From positions 17,530,870 to 17,594,869 of the forward strand of contig NC_089593.1 in the NCBI RefSeq assembly GCF_019320115.1: a DNA stretch of 64,000 nt, in the 5' to 3' direction. The notes under the pieces are model-generated. The model was not told the origin of the DNA and did not search any database. It saw only the letters and a list, made by a program, of their open reading frames with translations. Below, one piece after another: positions 10,077-20,323 of the stretch (the first letter of the stretch is position 1; each line of letters opens with the position of its first letter). The stretch comes from Miscanthus floridulus (taxonomy: Eukaryota; Streptophyta; Magnoliopsida; Poales; Poaceae). The translations under genes and the position numbers were made by a program.

Positions 10077-10977
10077 CCCCCAAGCCTCCACCTTTGGAGG
10101 CTGCTGATTCTGCTGAGATAGACACACGTTTTTGAGCCTTGCCAACTCTCCTAAACCCTCTCTTAGTGAGTGTGTGATCCAAATTGCAAAATCAATTTGT
10201 GGGTTAAGAGAGAATTTGAAAAAGAGAGCAAGCCACCACTTGAGCACTTGTGCATATTGTCAATCTTGTGATTCGCATTTGTTACTCTTGGACTCTTCGG
10301 TCCTAGACGGCTAGGCGTCGCCGGAGAGCAACCGAGAGATTGTGGTTGCTTCGGAAAGTTTATAATGGTCGATTCCGCCGCCTCGGAATCATTTAGTGGA
10401 AGGAGGAAAAGGAGTTGGAAAAGACTCCGGCTAGAGTGACCTTCGTGGTATCCTCTAGGGCTGACCTTCGCTGGGTCGCCCGCAGCCCCCTCAACGGAGA
10501 GTAGGACTCAAACGAGTCCGAACTTCGGTAAAACAAATATCGTGTCTCAATTCGCATTTCATTTGATATTTGTGTTGCTTTAGCTATTCTGCAGATACTC
10601 TGTGTGTATTACTATCTCTAATAGTTTCCTGCAGTTTGGATTGAAGATAGAAATCAAAAGGAGCAAATTCGGGGCTGTTCCACTGAAGTCGTGAATACCG
10701 GACACGTCCGGTATACCTACCGGACACGTCTGGTATTAGCCCCTGCGCCAAACTGAATTGTATTGTGTTCTAACTTTTTGGTTGCAGGTGTTTGGCTCCT
10801 AGATTCTTTTAGTATCTTTTATATACTCTGTGGCTAACTTGTGAGGGGTGGTACTACTCGTTATTTGGAGTTTCCATTTTGGAAACTCTCTTTACTTATC
10901 ATTTCCGCATTTAAAGGTGTTAATTCTCAGAAACGCCTATTCACCCCCCTCTAGGCGGCATCCTAGGTCCTTTCCAT

Positions 10978-10995
10978 TGGTATCAAAGCAAGGTT
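10978..10995 (+). other. Primer-binding site, Sirevirus-like element
   Basis: TGGTATCAAAGCAAGGTT directly after the 5' LTR. It resembles the complement of the initiator tRNA-Met 3' end (TGGTATCAGAGC), with one change in the first 12 bases. Confidence 0.75.
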
Positions 10996-11027
10996 CTCAC
11001 CTAAAGCTTCACCGCCGTGAGAAAAGG

Positions 11028-11639
11028 ATGTCGACGCCTATCGAGTTGGAGCCGGTGCTTCTCCAAAATGATGGTTCAAACTTTCTACCTTGGTCAATTC
11101 ATGTACTCAATGCTTTTAGACATATTAGTCCTATTGTTGAGCATATTGTGTTTGCAAGCATACCTCTTCCTATAGTTGATTGGAGCAACTATAAGAATTT
11201 ATCAAAAGAGGAAGAGATATGCGTGCAACTCAATGCTCAAGCTATTAATATCATTTTGAGTACATTGAGTGCAGAGGTTCAAGATGAGGCAATATTCAAT
11301 GGACAACCACCTCCGGAGAGTGCTCATCTCATTTGGACCAAACTCATTGAGTTATATGGAGAATCCAAATGCGATGATGCACTTGAGGTCGAGTCAATGG
11401 AAAGTATGTCCATTGTGTCTTCATGCAGCAAAGAAGCCTCACAAGACCTCTTGAGCACCGAGCCGGAGCAAGAAGTGCAAGCAGCACATGATGTGCTGTC
11501 TGCCTGCACATACCGGACGTGTCCGGTATGGCCGAGGCAGCAGACCAGCAAGCAGCTGTTTGCAGCGATGCTCAAGCCCGATGGCGAACAAGTGATGAGT
11601 CAACCTCAGTATCTCATGATACTCATCACTTGTGTCTGA
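11028..11639 (+). pseudogene. Copia-type gag, N-terminal half
   Basis: ATG 11028 (MSTPIELEPVLLQNDGSNF) follows the primer-binding site by about 30 bases. Residues about 10-120 fit the gag polypeptide of copia elements (DUF4219/UBN2-like): LPWSIHVLNAFRHI, LSAEVQDEAIFN, LIWTKLIELYGES. The frame ends at TGA 11637-11639. The rest of gag, with zinc knuckles, continues in another frame from about 11519. The break region contains a 20-bp palindrome (11511-11530). The TGA overlaps an ATG as TGATG, which could allow reinitiation, but homologous text upstream of that ATG in the second frame suggests a frameshift in one original gene. Confidence 0.8.
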
Positions 11640-13000
11640 TGGCCAAGAAAAGCAAGAAGAAGAATAACAAGAAAGATCAAGAAAAGGAGAAAGCACAAGT
11701 AGATGATCAAGATAAGAGTGATGTTCAAGTTGAAGACAACTACAACCTTGATCATCTCAACCATAAAGACAAGTTCATCATCATGAAGATAGTTGAAAAG
11801 AATGATGAGCTTGAAGAAGAGATTGAGAAGCAAGAGCAATCGCTTCAAAATCAAGAAAAGTTTCTCATCTCCAAATTGCAAGAGCTAAAGGCAATAAATG
11901 AGAGGTATGAAAAATTGTCAATTGAGCATGCTTTAGTTACTAACTCCTCTTCTAGTGTTTCACAACTAGAGAAGGAAAACTTTGAGCTCAAGGCAAGGCT
12001 AGATGAACTATCAAGCAAGTATAATGAGCTACAAGCAAATTATGTTCATCTAAAGTGCTCTCATGAGGAAGTAGTAGAATCAAGCATCATGCTTGAGGTG
12101 GCTCATGAGGTTGTGATTACATCGGTAAAATTCTCTCAACCTCTCATACATCCGCTCACTAGTACACCATCTCAATTAAATATTTCTTGTACTAATGAAT
12201 GTGCTACTCAAGCAAGCCAATCTTCGATTGAGCTAAATCTTATAGAAAACATAGAGCTCAAAGAAGAAGTGCAAAGATTAAAGAAAGATGTGATTCGGTT
12301 GAAGGGTAAGGAGAAAGGACAACCTTCTCAAGATAACCGTGATAACATGGTGAAGAAGCTTGAGAAGGGTTCAAACCTTGCTTCCTCCAAAGCCCAACAA
12401 AAGTATCACATCTCAAGCAAGGCCAACACAACCAAGAGCAAGAAACATGGAAAAAGGATATGCTATGGTTGTGGATTGTATGGACATGAGTGGGCTATGT
12501 GTCCACACAAGAGTTGGGCCGACAAGGTTGAAGCCGCCAATCAAAAGGCTTCTACCAAGGAGGCCAAGCAAGTGAAGAGTCATGGACAAAGTGCTTGTCT
12601 CATGAGCAAGAAATTGGGGCATTCTACCAAGAAATGCCCAATGTACAAAGAAGCAAGAAAAGAAGCCCAAGTTGCAACTAGAAGATGCTATGGGTGCAAT
12701 GAGATGGGCCACAAGGTTGATAGATGTCCATACAAGCAAAGCAAGCATAGAGCACACAAAGGCCGCATATGCTATGCTTGTAGAAGAAAGGGGCATCTAA
12801 GCTATGAATGCCCAAACGGTAAAACTCCTAAGCCAAACAAATTTGTTTATAATGATATGCTTAGGAAGACCACAAATAGAGTTAGCACTAGTAAGGTGAT
12901 GTGTTCACCACTAACTAATGCTAAAGCCATTTGGGTGTCTAAGCACTTGTTGACTAACTCAAAAGGACCCAACAAGAGTTGGGTACCAAAGTGTGCTTAG
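11519..13000 (+). pseudogene. Copia-type gag, C-terminal half with zinc knuckles
   Basis: An open frame, shifted relative to the N-terminal half, with a possible start at ATG 11639 (MAKKSKKKNNKK). Order: Lys-rich stretch; long coiled-coil (LEEEIEKQEQSLQNQEKF; heptad-like Leu/Glu/Lys to about 12350); then CCHC knuckles CYGCGLYGHEWAMCPH (about 12460), CYGCNEMGHKVDRCPY (about 12686) and CYACRRKGHLSYECP (about 12768). Gag would bind and package element RNA in the cytoplasm. The frame ends at TAG 12998-13000 and no pol follows, so it either ends naturally or was cut off by loss of pol. Confidence 0.8.
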
Positions 13001-14455
13001 GTTAATGATGTAGGTACTTGGTGATGGGATGAAGGCTTCGGGGTGGTTGAGCAAGAAATTTGACTATATTCACTCAATCTATCAACCAATTCTTATCATA
13101 ATCTCTTATATGGTTGACCCGAAGATAATTCAATGAACATCTCATATATTTCATCCTCACCATTGGTAACAAGTACCTAAACCTTGTAGGATAGCCACTT
13201 TGTTTGTTTCGTGTTCTATAGTTCACAAATAGGTACATTTGTGAAATAATGAAAGTGGCTAATAAGATTAAATTAAAAGGAATTCTACTTTGCCATATGA
13301 TGCTTTTAACGACTCTCTAGTAAAGCAATTCATTTGTTAAGATGCAAGTTTACAATAAATACTAGAGCTAAAATTACAAGCCGTAAATTAATTGGTTCTG
13401 TCCTGAACCTATCGGACGTGTCCGGTATTACTATCGGACGTGTCCGGTATGGCCAGGGATAGAAAGTCAGTGCTTCTGTTCTGTGTATTCCGGACGTGTC
13501 CGGTATGCCTACCGGACGTGTCCGGTATTACAAGAATCAGAACACTAATTGGATTCCAACTGTTTTTTTTTCATATACGTTCATATATCACAAATTCACA
13601 AAGAAGCTTGTGATTTATTAAATCTAAGTGGATTGTGAGCATCTCCCGAACTTAATTTTAAAAATGGCAATCTTATTTGGTTCATGGTCAAAATAAAAAT
13701 TGGCTCTCAATTTCTTATCAGAATAAAAGTGCTTGTTGAAAGTCATTCAAAATACTTGAAGCACTTATTTAGGGGGAGCTAAATTTCTATTTTGCACCAT
13801 TGTGGACTAACAAATTTATCTAGCACTCTTTGTAGTCCTTTGGATGAAAAATTGAATTTGTATCAAGCATGATTACTTGGCAATCAAGGTCAACATAAAG
13901 ATTATCATGCCATGTGTCTTCTTAGTGGTATTCTTGTGGGCTCAAGGCAAAGGTATGTTTTTACATACATGTATTGTAAGTGCATCTAAGGCCCTTTACA
14001 TGTTAGAATGTGCATTTGTGTGACATAGGAGAAATGTTTTTCAAAACCCATAACTAGCATGTGTAGGTGGTGTGAATTTGAAAAACTATTTGAATCTTGG
14101 TCTTTGCGACCTAGCCCTGTCATGTGGTGATTATAGCTCTCCTTGATTGTTTGATCGGCTAATCACACATGACATGGTTTTCTTAAGTCCACAATCTACT
14201 TTATCTCACTTTATCTCTCTCAAGCAAGCAAATTATTGATTATGCCATATATTTGGAAAAGAGAAAATAAATTGATGGCATTCGATAAGAAAAGGTATAG
14301 TACTCGGTTTGGATCAAGATCATACACCTTTTGGACTGAGCAACAACAGAGAAAGGGATTGGAAGAGACAAAACACATTTTGGAATAATTTGGGCCAGCC
14401 CGTGAATACCGGACGTGTCCGGTATGATACCGGACATGTCCGGTATGAGCGGGAC
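13001..14455 (+). other. Non-coding interior where pol would be expected
   Basis: No reading frame with protease, integrase or reverse transcriptase motifs was found in any frame. The stretch holds palindrome pairs at about 13412-13450 and 13487-13527 and an AGGGGGAG motif at 13771-13778. It ends with another palindrome pair (14406-14445) upstream of an internal TATA box. Confidence 0.7.
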
Positions 14456-14463
14456 TATAAAAA
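14406..14463 (+). promoter_or_regulatory. Putative internal promoter: paired palindromes plus TATA box
   Basis: ATACCGGACGTGTCCGGTAT and a near copy with centre AT end about 10 bases before TATAAAAA (14456-14463). The LTR promoter has the same order: a palindrome pair ending 8 bases before TATAAAA at 10041. The second gene begins downstream. This is strong architectural similarity, but no transcript evidence is available. Confidence 0.55.
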
Positions 14464-14659
14464 CAGAAGTACCCCTTCGGCCCAGACTTGTCTGTCTCCT
14501 TCCAAACAAACCAGCCGACGCCCTTCTTCCCACCTAGGGCGACCAAGGATTTCACCAAGGAAAAGAGAGAGAGGGAGATTGCATTGGAGAAGGCTTGAAT
14601 CAAGGATTGAAAGCCCGTGGATTTGGATTTCACATCGCTCTCTCTTCTCTTCTCTTAAG

Positions 14660-15080
14660 GTACCCTAATCACAGACCTCGTCCGATCTACTTGGTCAATA
14701 CATGATTTGAAAATTCCTTCGGTCAATATGCTGCATTGGTGATGGAGAAGCAATGCCCAAAGTTTGGTATTAATCCATGTTGGTTTGAATCAGGGAACCC
14801 TAGTTAGGGTTGCTGGTGGCCCATACCGGACGTGTCCGGTATGCTACCGGACGTGTCCGGTATTACCCAGCAGAGCAGGCTCTCTGCTTCCTTTGATTCA
14901 ATGCTATCCTAGAATTGTTGATTAGGCACAGTTTCTTCTGTATCTATGTTTTGCAAACCTTGTGACAATGGTGTGTCGAGGTGATTGTAAAACCTTGGAT
15001 AAAAGAATCTATGTCTAATTACAATTCAAGAATAAGCTATGGGCATGTATCTAAAATTCTTTGGAAATCTTTGGATACAG
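14660..15080 (+). other. Putative 5' intron of second gene
   Basis: Donor AAG/GTACCC at 14659/14660 and acceptor GGATACAG/GACAGC at 15080/15081, 421 bp. It contains a palindrome pair near 14824-14863. Splicing would join a 5' leader from the internal promoter to an exon whose first ATG is at 15091. Confidence 0.45.
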
Positions 15081-15090
15081 GACAGCAGCC

Positions 15091-16920
15091 ATGAGTGGAC
15101 GACAGGAGCCGAGGTCCAAGCACAGGCATGATCCAGCACTTGAGAAGTACAAGAAGGCGAGACAGGATATGCATCCTGGATTTCAGCCAACCAGCAGGAG
15201 GTCCACCAGGGCTACCTCTAGTGTAGTAACTCAGTATGCAGAGGGGTCCGGGAGCTCTTCTTCTGACACAGACACTGATGAGTTCAGAGTGGAGTCTAGA
15301 GATGAAAGAAAGAGGAAGAGCACTGACAGTGGATCAGATGGTGACAGCTCAGATGAGGAGCAGGAGATTGAGGAGGAGTCAGTTCCTCCAGTTCAGCACC
15401 AGCCTGGTCAGGGGATGCATTATGGTCTTCTTGAGACACGTCTGCCCAATGTGCCCTCCTATGTTCCCAGAGTTGACTACAGGGGAAAGGGTATGACCAG
15501 GAAGGCTAGAGATGAGCGAAGGGTTGATCCGAGGAGCTTACCTAAGGTTCAGTACGATCACCGCTTCCAAACAGCGTTTCACTTGGACTTCTACTCCAGT
15601 GTGATTCTTACCAGGAACCCAGTAATTGCCAGGTCTCAGTGGATTGACTGGCAATATATTAGAGAGTTGCAGAAGGCCTCAGTTGATCATGCTATTGCCA
15701 TCTGCCAGAGCACAGGAGTTTATGAGATCATGGAGTTCCAGCATGACTGGAACACAGAGGTAGTAGCTCAGTTCTATGCTACTCTGTTCGTTGAGGAGGA
15801 TGAGAGGCGGATGCACTGGATGCTTGAGGGCCAGTGGTACAGTGTTGACTATGATGTATTTGCTGCCCACCTTGGCTTCTCTGAGGATGATCTCCAGAGG
15901 GACAGGATCCACACCAAGCAGGTGTTACCCCCTGAGCAGCTTGCATATATGTATCCTCCTGGTGGTGAGAGAGGAGCTGTGGGGAAGGTTCTAGGTCTTC
16001 ACCCTACCTACAGGTACCTGGACAGGATGTTCAGGAAGACTATTGACTGCAAGGGTGGAGACAAGGGCACCATTGCTGATTACTCCAGGAACCTACTCTA
16101 TAGGATGGCACCTGATGCTCGGCCCTTCAGCGTGTTTGACTTTGTTTGGTCCGAGATCAGGAGTGTTGGAGAGAGGCCCCTCAAGGGCTGTGGTTTTGCT
16201 CCTTATATCATGCATATGATTGAGCAGGTGACAGGGCACACATTTGAGTATGATAAGATTCACAAGGCTCTGAAGATTGTTGCAGATTTGCCTGAGACAG
16301 GGTTACCTCCAGCAGGACCAGGAGGAGCAGCAGCAGCACCAGAGGTAGATGCACCTAGGAGTGGTGCACCAGCAGGAGCTTCACCTTCACCACGTGCACC
16401 TTCACGTTCTACTTCACACCGTGGCAGTCCTCCTTCGCCTATCCGCAGGCTTTTCAGCTCCATATTTGGGATGTGCCGTGACATCCAGACTAGGCAGTAG
16501 AAGGAGAGGGAGGCTAGGAGGAAGGACACTCGGACTTTGAAGCAAATTGCTTCTAATCTTGAGCTTGATCCTCCTAGGTCTCCTCTATCAGATGAGGCAG
16601 CTAGTGAGCCTGAGACTGAGGAGCAGCAGCAGGCTAGATATGATAGAGAGTATGTTGAGTTCATACAGCGACAGCGACAGCAGCAGGCACCTGAGCACCC
16701 TGACACTCTACCACTTCAGGCTCGTGTGCCTACTCACTCTCAGTCATGTCCCAGCACTGCCGATGACTATGCTACAGATTGGTGGAGTGACTTGACAGGT
16801 GGTGGCAGCTACTACGGCTCTGGTGGCTACGACCCATCTGGTGCCGGTGGTTCTCGTCCGGCTGGTGTTATCCGCTCTGATGACGAAGATGCAGGGAAAG
16901 ATGATGATGATGATGAGTGA
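15091..16920 (+). pseudogene. Second gene: plant-transposon-type protein with in-frame amber
   Basis: Starts at ATG 15091 (MSGRQEPRSKHRHD). TAG at 16498-16500 divides one continuous frame; the same frame stays open to TGA 16918-16920. Residues about 40-120 are Ser/Asp/Glu-rich and disordered. Residues about 155-400 form a globular part with MEFQHDWNTEVVAQFYATLF and WYSVDYDVFAAHLGF, typical of the family annotated as 'putative plant transposon protein', found in retroelement-encoded plant ORFs and of unknown function. The C-terminus is Ala/Pro/Ser-rich, then Gln-rich, Gly/Tyr-rich and ends in an Asp/Glu run. No enzyme motif is seen. It may be a premature stop or occasional readthrough; the context after TAG is AAGGAG. 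Confidence 0.65.
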
Positions 16921-17572
16921 TGCCAGAGATTTGTGACAGCTTGTAGCCCCTTTGTCCTTAGTATGTCATTGTTGGACCTTTGTGGTGATAGATGACAAAG
17001 GGGGAGAGAGACTGATTAAAGCTTCAGGATAGTTCATTTGCTTATCTTTGTACCTAAAGATATGTACTGCAGGCTGTAGTTTGTTTTTGAGCTTCATTGA
17101 TGTATCTTGGATTTGAGATAGATTGTATCATGTGAGAGATGAGACTTACTTATGCTTTATCTATGTATCTCTTGAGACATAATCTTTATCTATATATATC
17201 AGTGGTTTCTGGACTTGAGAAAATTTGTAATGAGTGCTATGTGTGAATTACATGTGTCATATTTATTTTCATAAGGACTATGCATGCTAGAATGAAAATA
17301 TTTGATGTGATGCCTTTATATTTATTCTTGTATGATATATCTTGTCATATGCATCACAGTTTCTCTTTGTCACACACACATGCACCCCACGGATGCAATG
17401 ATTTAGGGGGAGTCTCCTATTTGTTTTAGTATGTGCAATTGACATTTGAGGTCATTTTGTGGATTCTAATCATAAGCACATATTAAGGGGGAGCCTCTCA
17501 TAAATCATTGAACCCAAAAGTTTAAATATTTATATCATTTTGTAAGCTTTAATCAAGTTGTCATCAATCACC
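16921..17572 (+). other. 3' untranslated region with repeated polypurine motifs
   Basis: No coding sequence. AAAGGGGGAGAGAGA (about 16997-17011), AGGGGGAG (17405-17412) and AAGGGGGAG (about 17485-17493) precede the tract at the LTR border. Multiple polypurine tracts of this form upstream of the 3' LTR are a known Sirevirus feature. Confidence 0.7.
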
Positions 17573-17586
17573 AAAAAGGGGGAGAT
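17573..17586 (+). other. Polypurine tract at 3' LTR border
   Basis: AAAAAGGGGGAGAT immediately before the TGAAAG start of the 3' LTR; expected primer for plus-strand DNA synthesis. Confidence 0.8.
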
Positions 17587-19950
17587 TGAAAGTGCATCTA
17601 GCCCTTTAGTGGGTTTTAGATGATTGAATGACAACGTGATTAAAGGACTAACCTGTTTGCTAAGTGTGAATAGGTAATAGGTTATCTCATAGGTACTTAA
17701 TGAAAGCCAAAATGATGTGTTGTTGTATAAACAATCTAGTTCAAGCACAAGACAACAATGCAAATGGAATTCATATGAAGGCTTATTTCTTGTGGGATTT
17801 CCATGTACTATGTGAAAGCAAGCTCGTGATTATTAGTTAATGAGACATGAGGGATTGCATATGGAATGGTCTCATATTTGAAGCTTGCTAAATAAAAATG
17901 AAAAAGATAACAATACATATGAATGGATGATTCAACAACAAGATGTGACTTGATGGCTTGAGATGATGAAGATAGCAAGGAAAGGCTTCGAGGTACTAAG
18001 CAAGGGTGAAGGGCAAGCGACGGCTTGGCGGCCGAAGAACCTAGCTAGGGTGAAGAAGAAAGTACTTGCATTTAGTTGAGGTACTAATCAAGCTAAGATG
18101 GTCATATTGATGTGAAGAATCAAATCTATAATGAAGTATTTGATGGAAGTGACTTGATACATTTGGGATTATTCAAACTTGATGAATGGAATCAAGTCAC
18201 ATGCTCAAGATGGCTATGCTCAAGTGAAAAGATCAACATCAACATGTTAGCACCCTTACTTGATGAAGATTGGAAGGGACGGCATCAATTCAAAAAGAAC
18301 AACTCAAGTGGTACAAATTCATATTCCCGTTTATCTTGAGTTTAATAGGTATGCCGTACTATTAAGAGGGATGCATCATGTTGATAGATAATGTTTCATA
18401 AGTGCTCAAGCCAACCCATGTGAGTTTTGAGAATTTGAGCGACAAAAGAGCTAACTGATTTGTTGCTGGTCTGGTAATACCGGACGTGTCCGGTATTTGT
18501 CCAGCAGCTGTAAATTTGTTGTTCTCGAGTTGGTTAGTCGGGAGTTCCGACGTAGGTCGGGAGTCCCGACGGTCGGTAGTCCCGGCATGGGTCGGGAGTT
18601 CCGACGTGTCGCACTTCATCTGACTTGGAGGGTTCACTGTCCTGGTCATACCGGACGTGTCCGGTATTCATACCGGACGTGTCCGGTATGGATGACCAGA
18701 AGCCAACGGCTAGTTTTCAAAAGCCGTGAGGGTCAGGAGTTCCGACGTAAGTCGGGAGTTCCGACGGCCAGGAGTTCCGACATATGTCGGGAGTTCCGAC
18801 ACCTCACTAACTTTAACTCGGTTACATGTTTTTCAAAATTAGTAAGGGTCGGGGGTTCCGACTTGAGTCAGGAGTTCCGACGGTCGGAAGTCCCGGCGTT
18901 CTTCGGGAGTTCCGACGCCTCACAACTTCACTATAACTTAGTTACCGTTGGCGCAGTATGAGTCATACCAGACGTGTCCGGTATGAATACCGGACGTGTC
19001 CGGTATTGCAACGGCTATAAAACGGCTAGTTTTTCAAGAGGGCTATAAATACCCCCAAGCCTCCACCTTTGGAGGCTGCTGATTCTGCTGAGATAGACAC
19101 ACGTTTTTGAGCCTTGCCAACTTTCCTAAACCCTCTCTTAGTGAGTGTGTGATCCAAATTGTAAAATCAATTTGTGGGTTAAGAGAGAATTTGAAAAAGA
19201 GAGCAAGCCACCACTTGAGCACTTGTGCATATTGTCAATCTCGTGATTCGCATTTGTTACTCTTGGACTCTTCGGTCCTAGACGGCTAGGCGTCGCCGGA
19301 GAGCAACCGAGAGATTGTGGTTGCTTCGGAAAGTTTGTAACGGTCGATTCCGCCGCCTCGGAATCATTTAGTGGAAGGAGGAAAATGAGTTGGAAAAGAC
19401 TCCGGCTAGAGTGACCTTCGTGGTATCCTCTAGGGCTGACCTTCGCTGGGTCGCCCGCAGCCCCCTCAACGGAGAGTAGGACTCAAACGAGTCTGAACTT
19501 CGGTAAAACAAATATCGTGTCTCAATTCGCATTTTATTTGATATTTGTGTTGCTTTAGCTATTCTACAGATACTCTGTGTGTATTACTATCTCTAATAGT
19601 TTCTTGTAGTTTGGATTGAAGATAGAAATCAAAAGGAGCAAATTCGGGGCTGTTCCACTGAAGTCGTGAATACCGGACACGTCCGGTATACCTACCGGAC
19701 ACGTCCGGTATTAGCCCCTGCGCCAAACTGAATTGTATTGTGTTCTAACTTTTTGGTTGCAGGTGTTTGGCTCCTAGATTCTTTTAGTATCTTTTATATA
19801 CTCTGTGGCTAACTTGTGAGGGGTGGTACTACTCGTTATTTGGAGTTTCCATTTTGGAAACTCTCTTTACTTATCGTTTCCACATTTAAAGGTGTTAATT
19901 CTCAGAAACGCCTATTCACCCCCCTCTAGGCGGCATCCTAGGTCCTTTCA
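17587..19950 (+). repeat. 3' LTR of Sirevirus-like element
   Basis: About 2364 bp. Start and end match the 5' LTR except for one base missing near the end (CCTTTCA against CCTTTCCA). It is shorter by about 36 bp, mainly because the GTCGGGAGTTCCGAC and ATACCGGAC palindromic clusters have different copy numbers. Followed by TSD CCTAC. Confidence 0.95.
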
Positions 19951-20323
19951 CCTACCTCACAAGCGCTCGTGCCCCTTGCTTCCTCAGTTCGGTCTCTCTG
20001 CCACCTTTGCTCGTCCTCATCGCAACCTCGCTCCTTCTCCTCGGCATCTCCAAGACTCTGACACTTATACTCGAGTGAAGAAGAAACGTCTCCGATTGCA
20101 AAGCTGCGACCCCAAGTGTCCGTGTTTATCGGGTATGCAGTAACCGTCGGGTATCTGTTACCCGACCGATGCCCGACGGGTACGGGGATGGGCAAGAATC
20201 TATACCCGAGACAGTTAACGGGGATGGGGACGGGATGAATTCTCCGTAGTGGGGAAGAGAACGTTCCGACGATACCCGACGGGTACATCCTCGTTGCCAT
20301 CCATACTCAACGCGTGACGGACG

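Larger units (their letters stand above)
8577..10976 (+). repeat. 5' LTR of Sirevirus-like element
   Basis: About 2.4 kb, TGAAAGTGCATC to CCTTTCCA. It contains a TATA box (10069-10076), paired 20-bp palindromes before the TATA box, a GTCGGGAGTTCCGAC array (9538-9944) and another palindrome pair near 10693-10735. Compared with the 3' LTR it differs by point changes and by the number of palindromic units. Confidence 0.95.
8577..19950 (+). mobile_element. Sirevirus-like (Ty1/copia) LTR element lacking pol
   Basis: Two LTRs (8577-10976 and 17587-19950) start TGAAAGTGC and end in CA, and are flanked by the same 5-bp TSD CCTAC (8572-8576 and 19951-19955). The primer-binding region starts TGGTATCAAAGC. 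Several AGGGGGAG polypurine motifs precede the 3' LTR, and palindromes of the form ACCGGAC-NN-GTCCGGT are scattered in the LTRs and interior. Repeated polypurine tracts and such palindromes are described hallmarks of Sireviruses. A gag with zinc knuckles is present, but no protease, integrase, reverse transcriptase or RNase H can be found. A second gene fills the 3' half. It must be mobilised in trans. Confidence 0.9.
8267..20305. mobile_element. Non-autonomous hAT element, split by a retrotransposon
   Basis: Left end TAAAGCTGGCAATGGGC; right end, reverse-complemented, TATGGATGGCAACGAGG. The shared TGGCAA core and the 8-bp TSD CTCAACGC are diagnostic of hAT transposons. Once the inserted LTR element (8577-19950 plus one TSD copy) is set aside, about 660 bp of hAT sequence remain with no transposase. 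Both hAT flanks carry many GGGTA/TACCCG subterminal motifs (8290-8415 and 20120-20290), which are likely transposase-binding sites. It would depend on a transposase supplied from elsewhere. Confidence 0.85.

Noticed and set aside
16498..16500. Programmed readthrough of the SIRE1 type as the default explanation
   Set aside because: The bases after TAG do not match the CARYYA consensus; kept only as a question in the findings.
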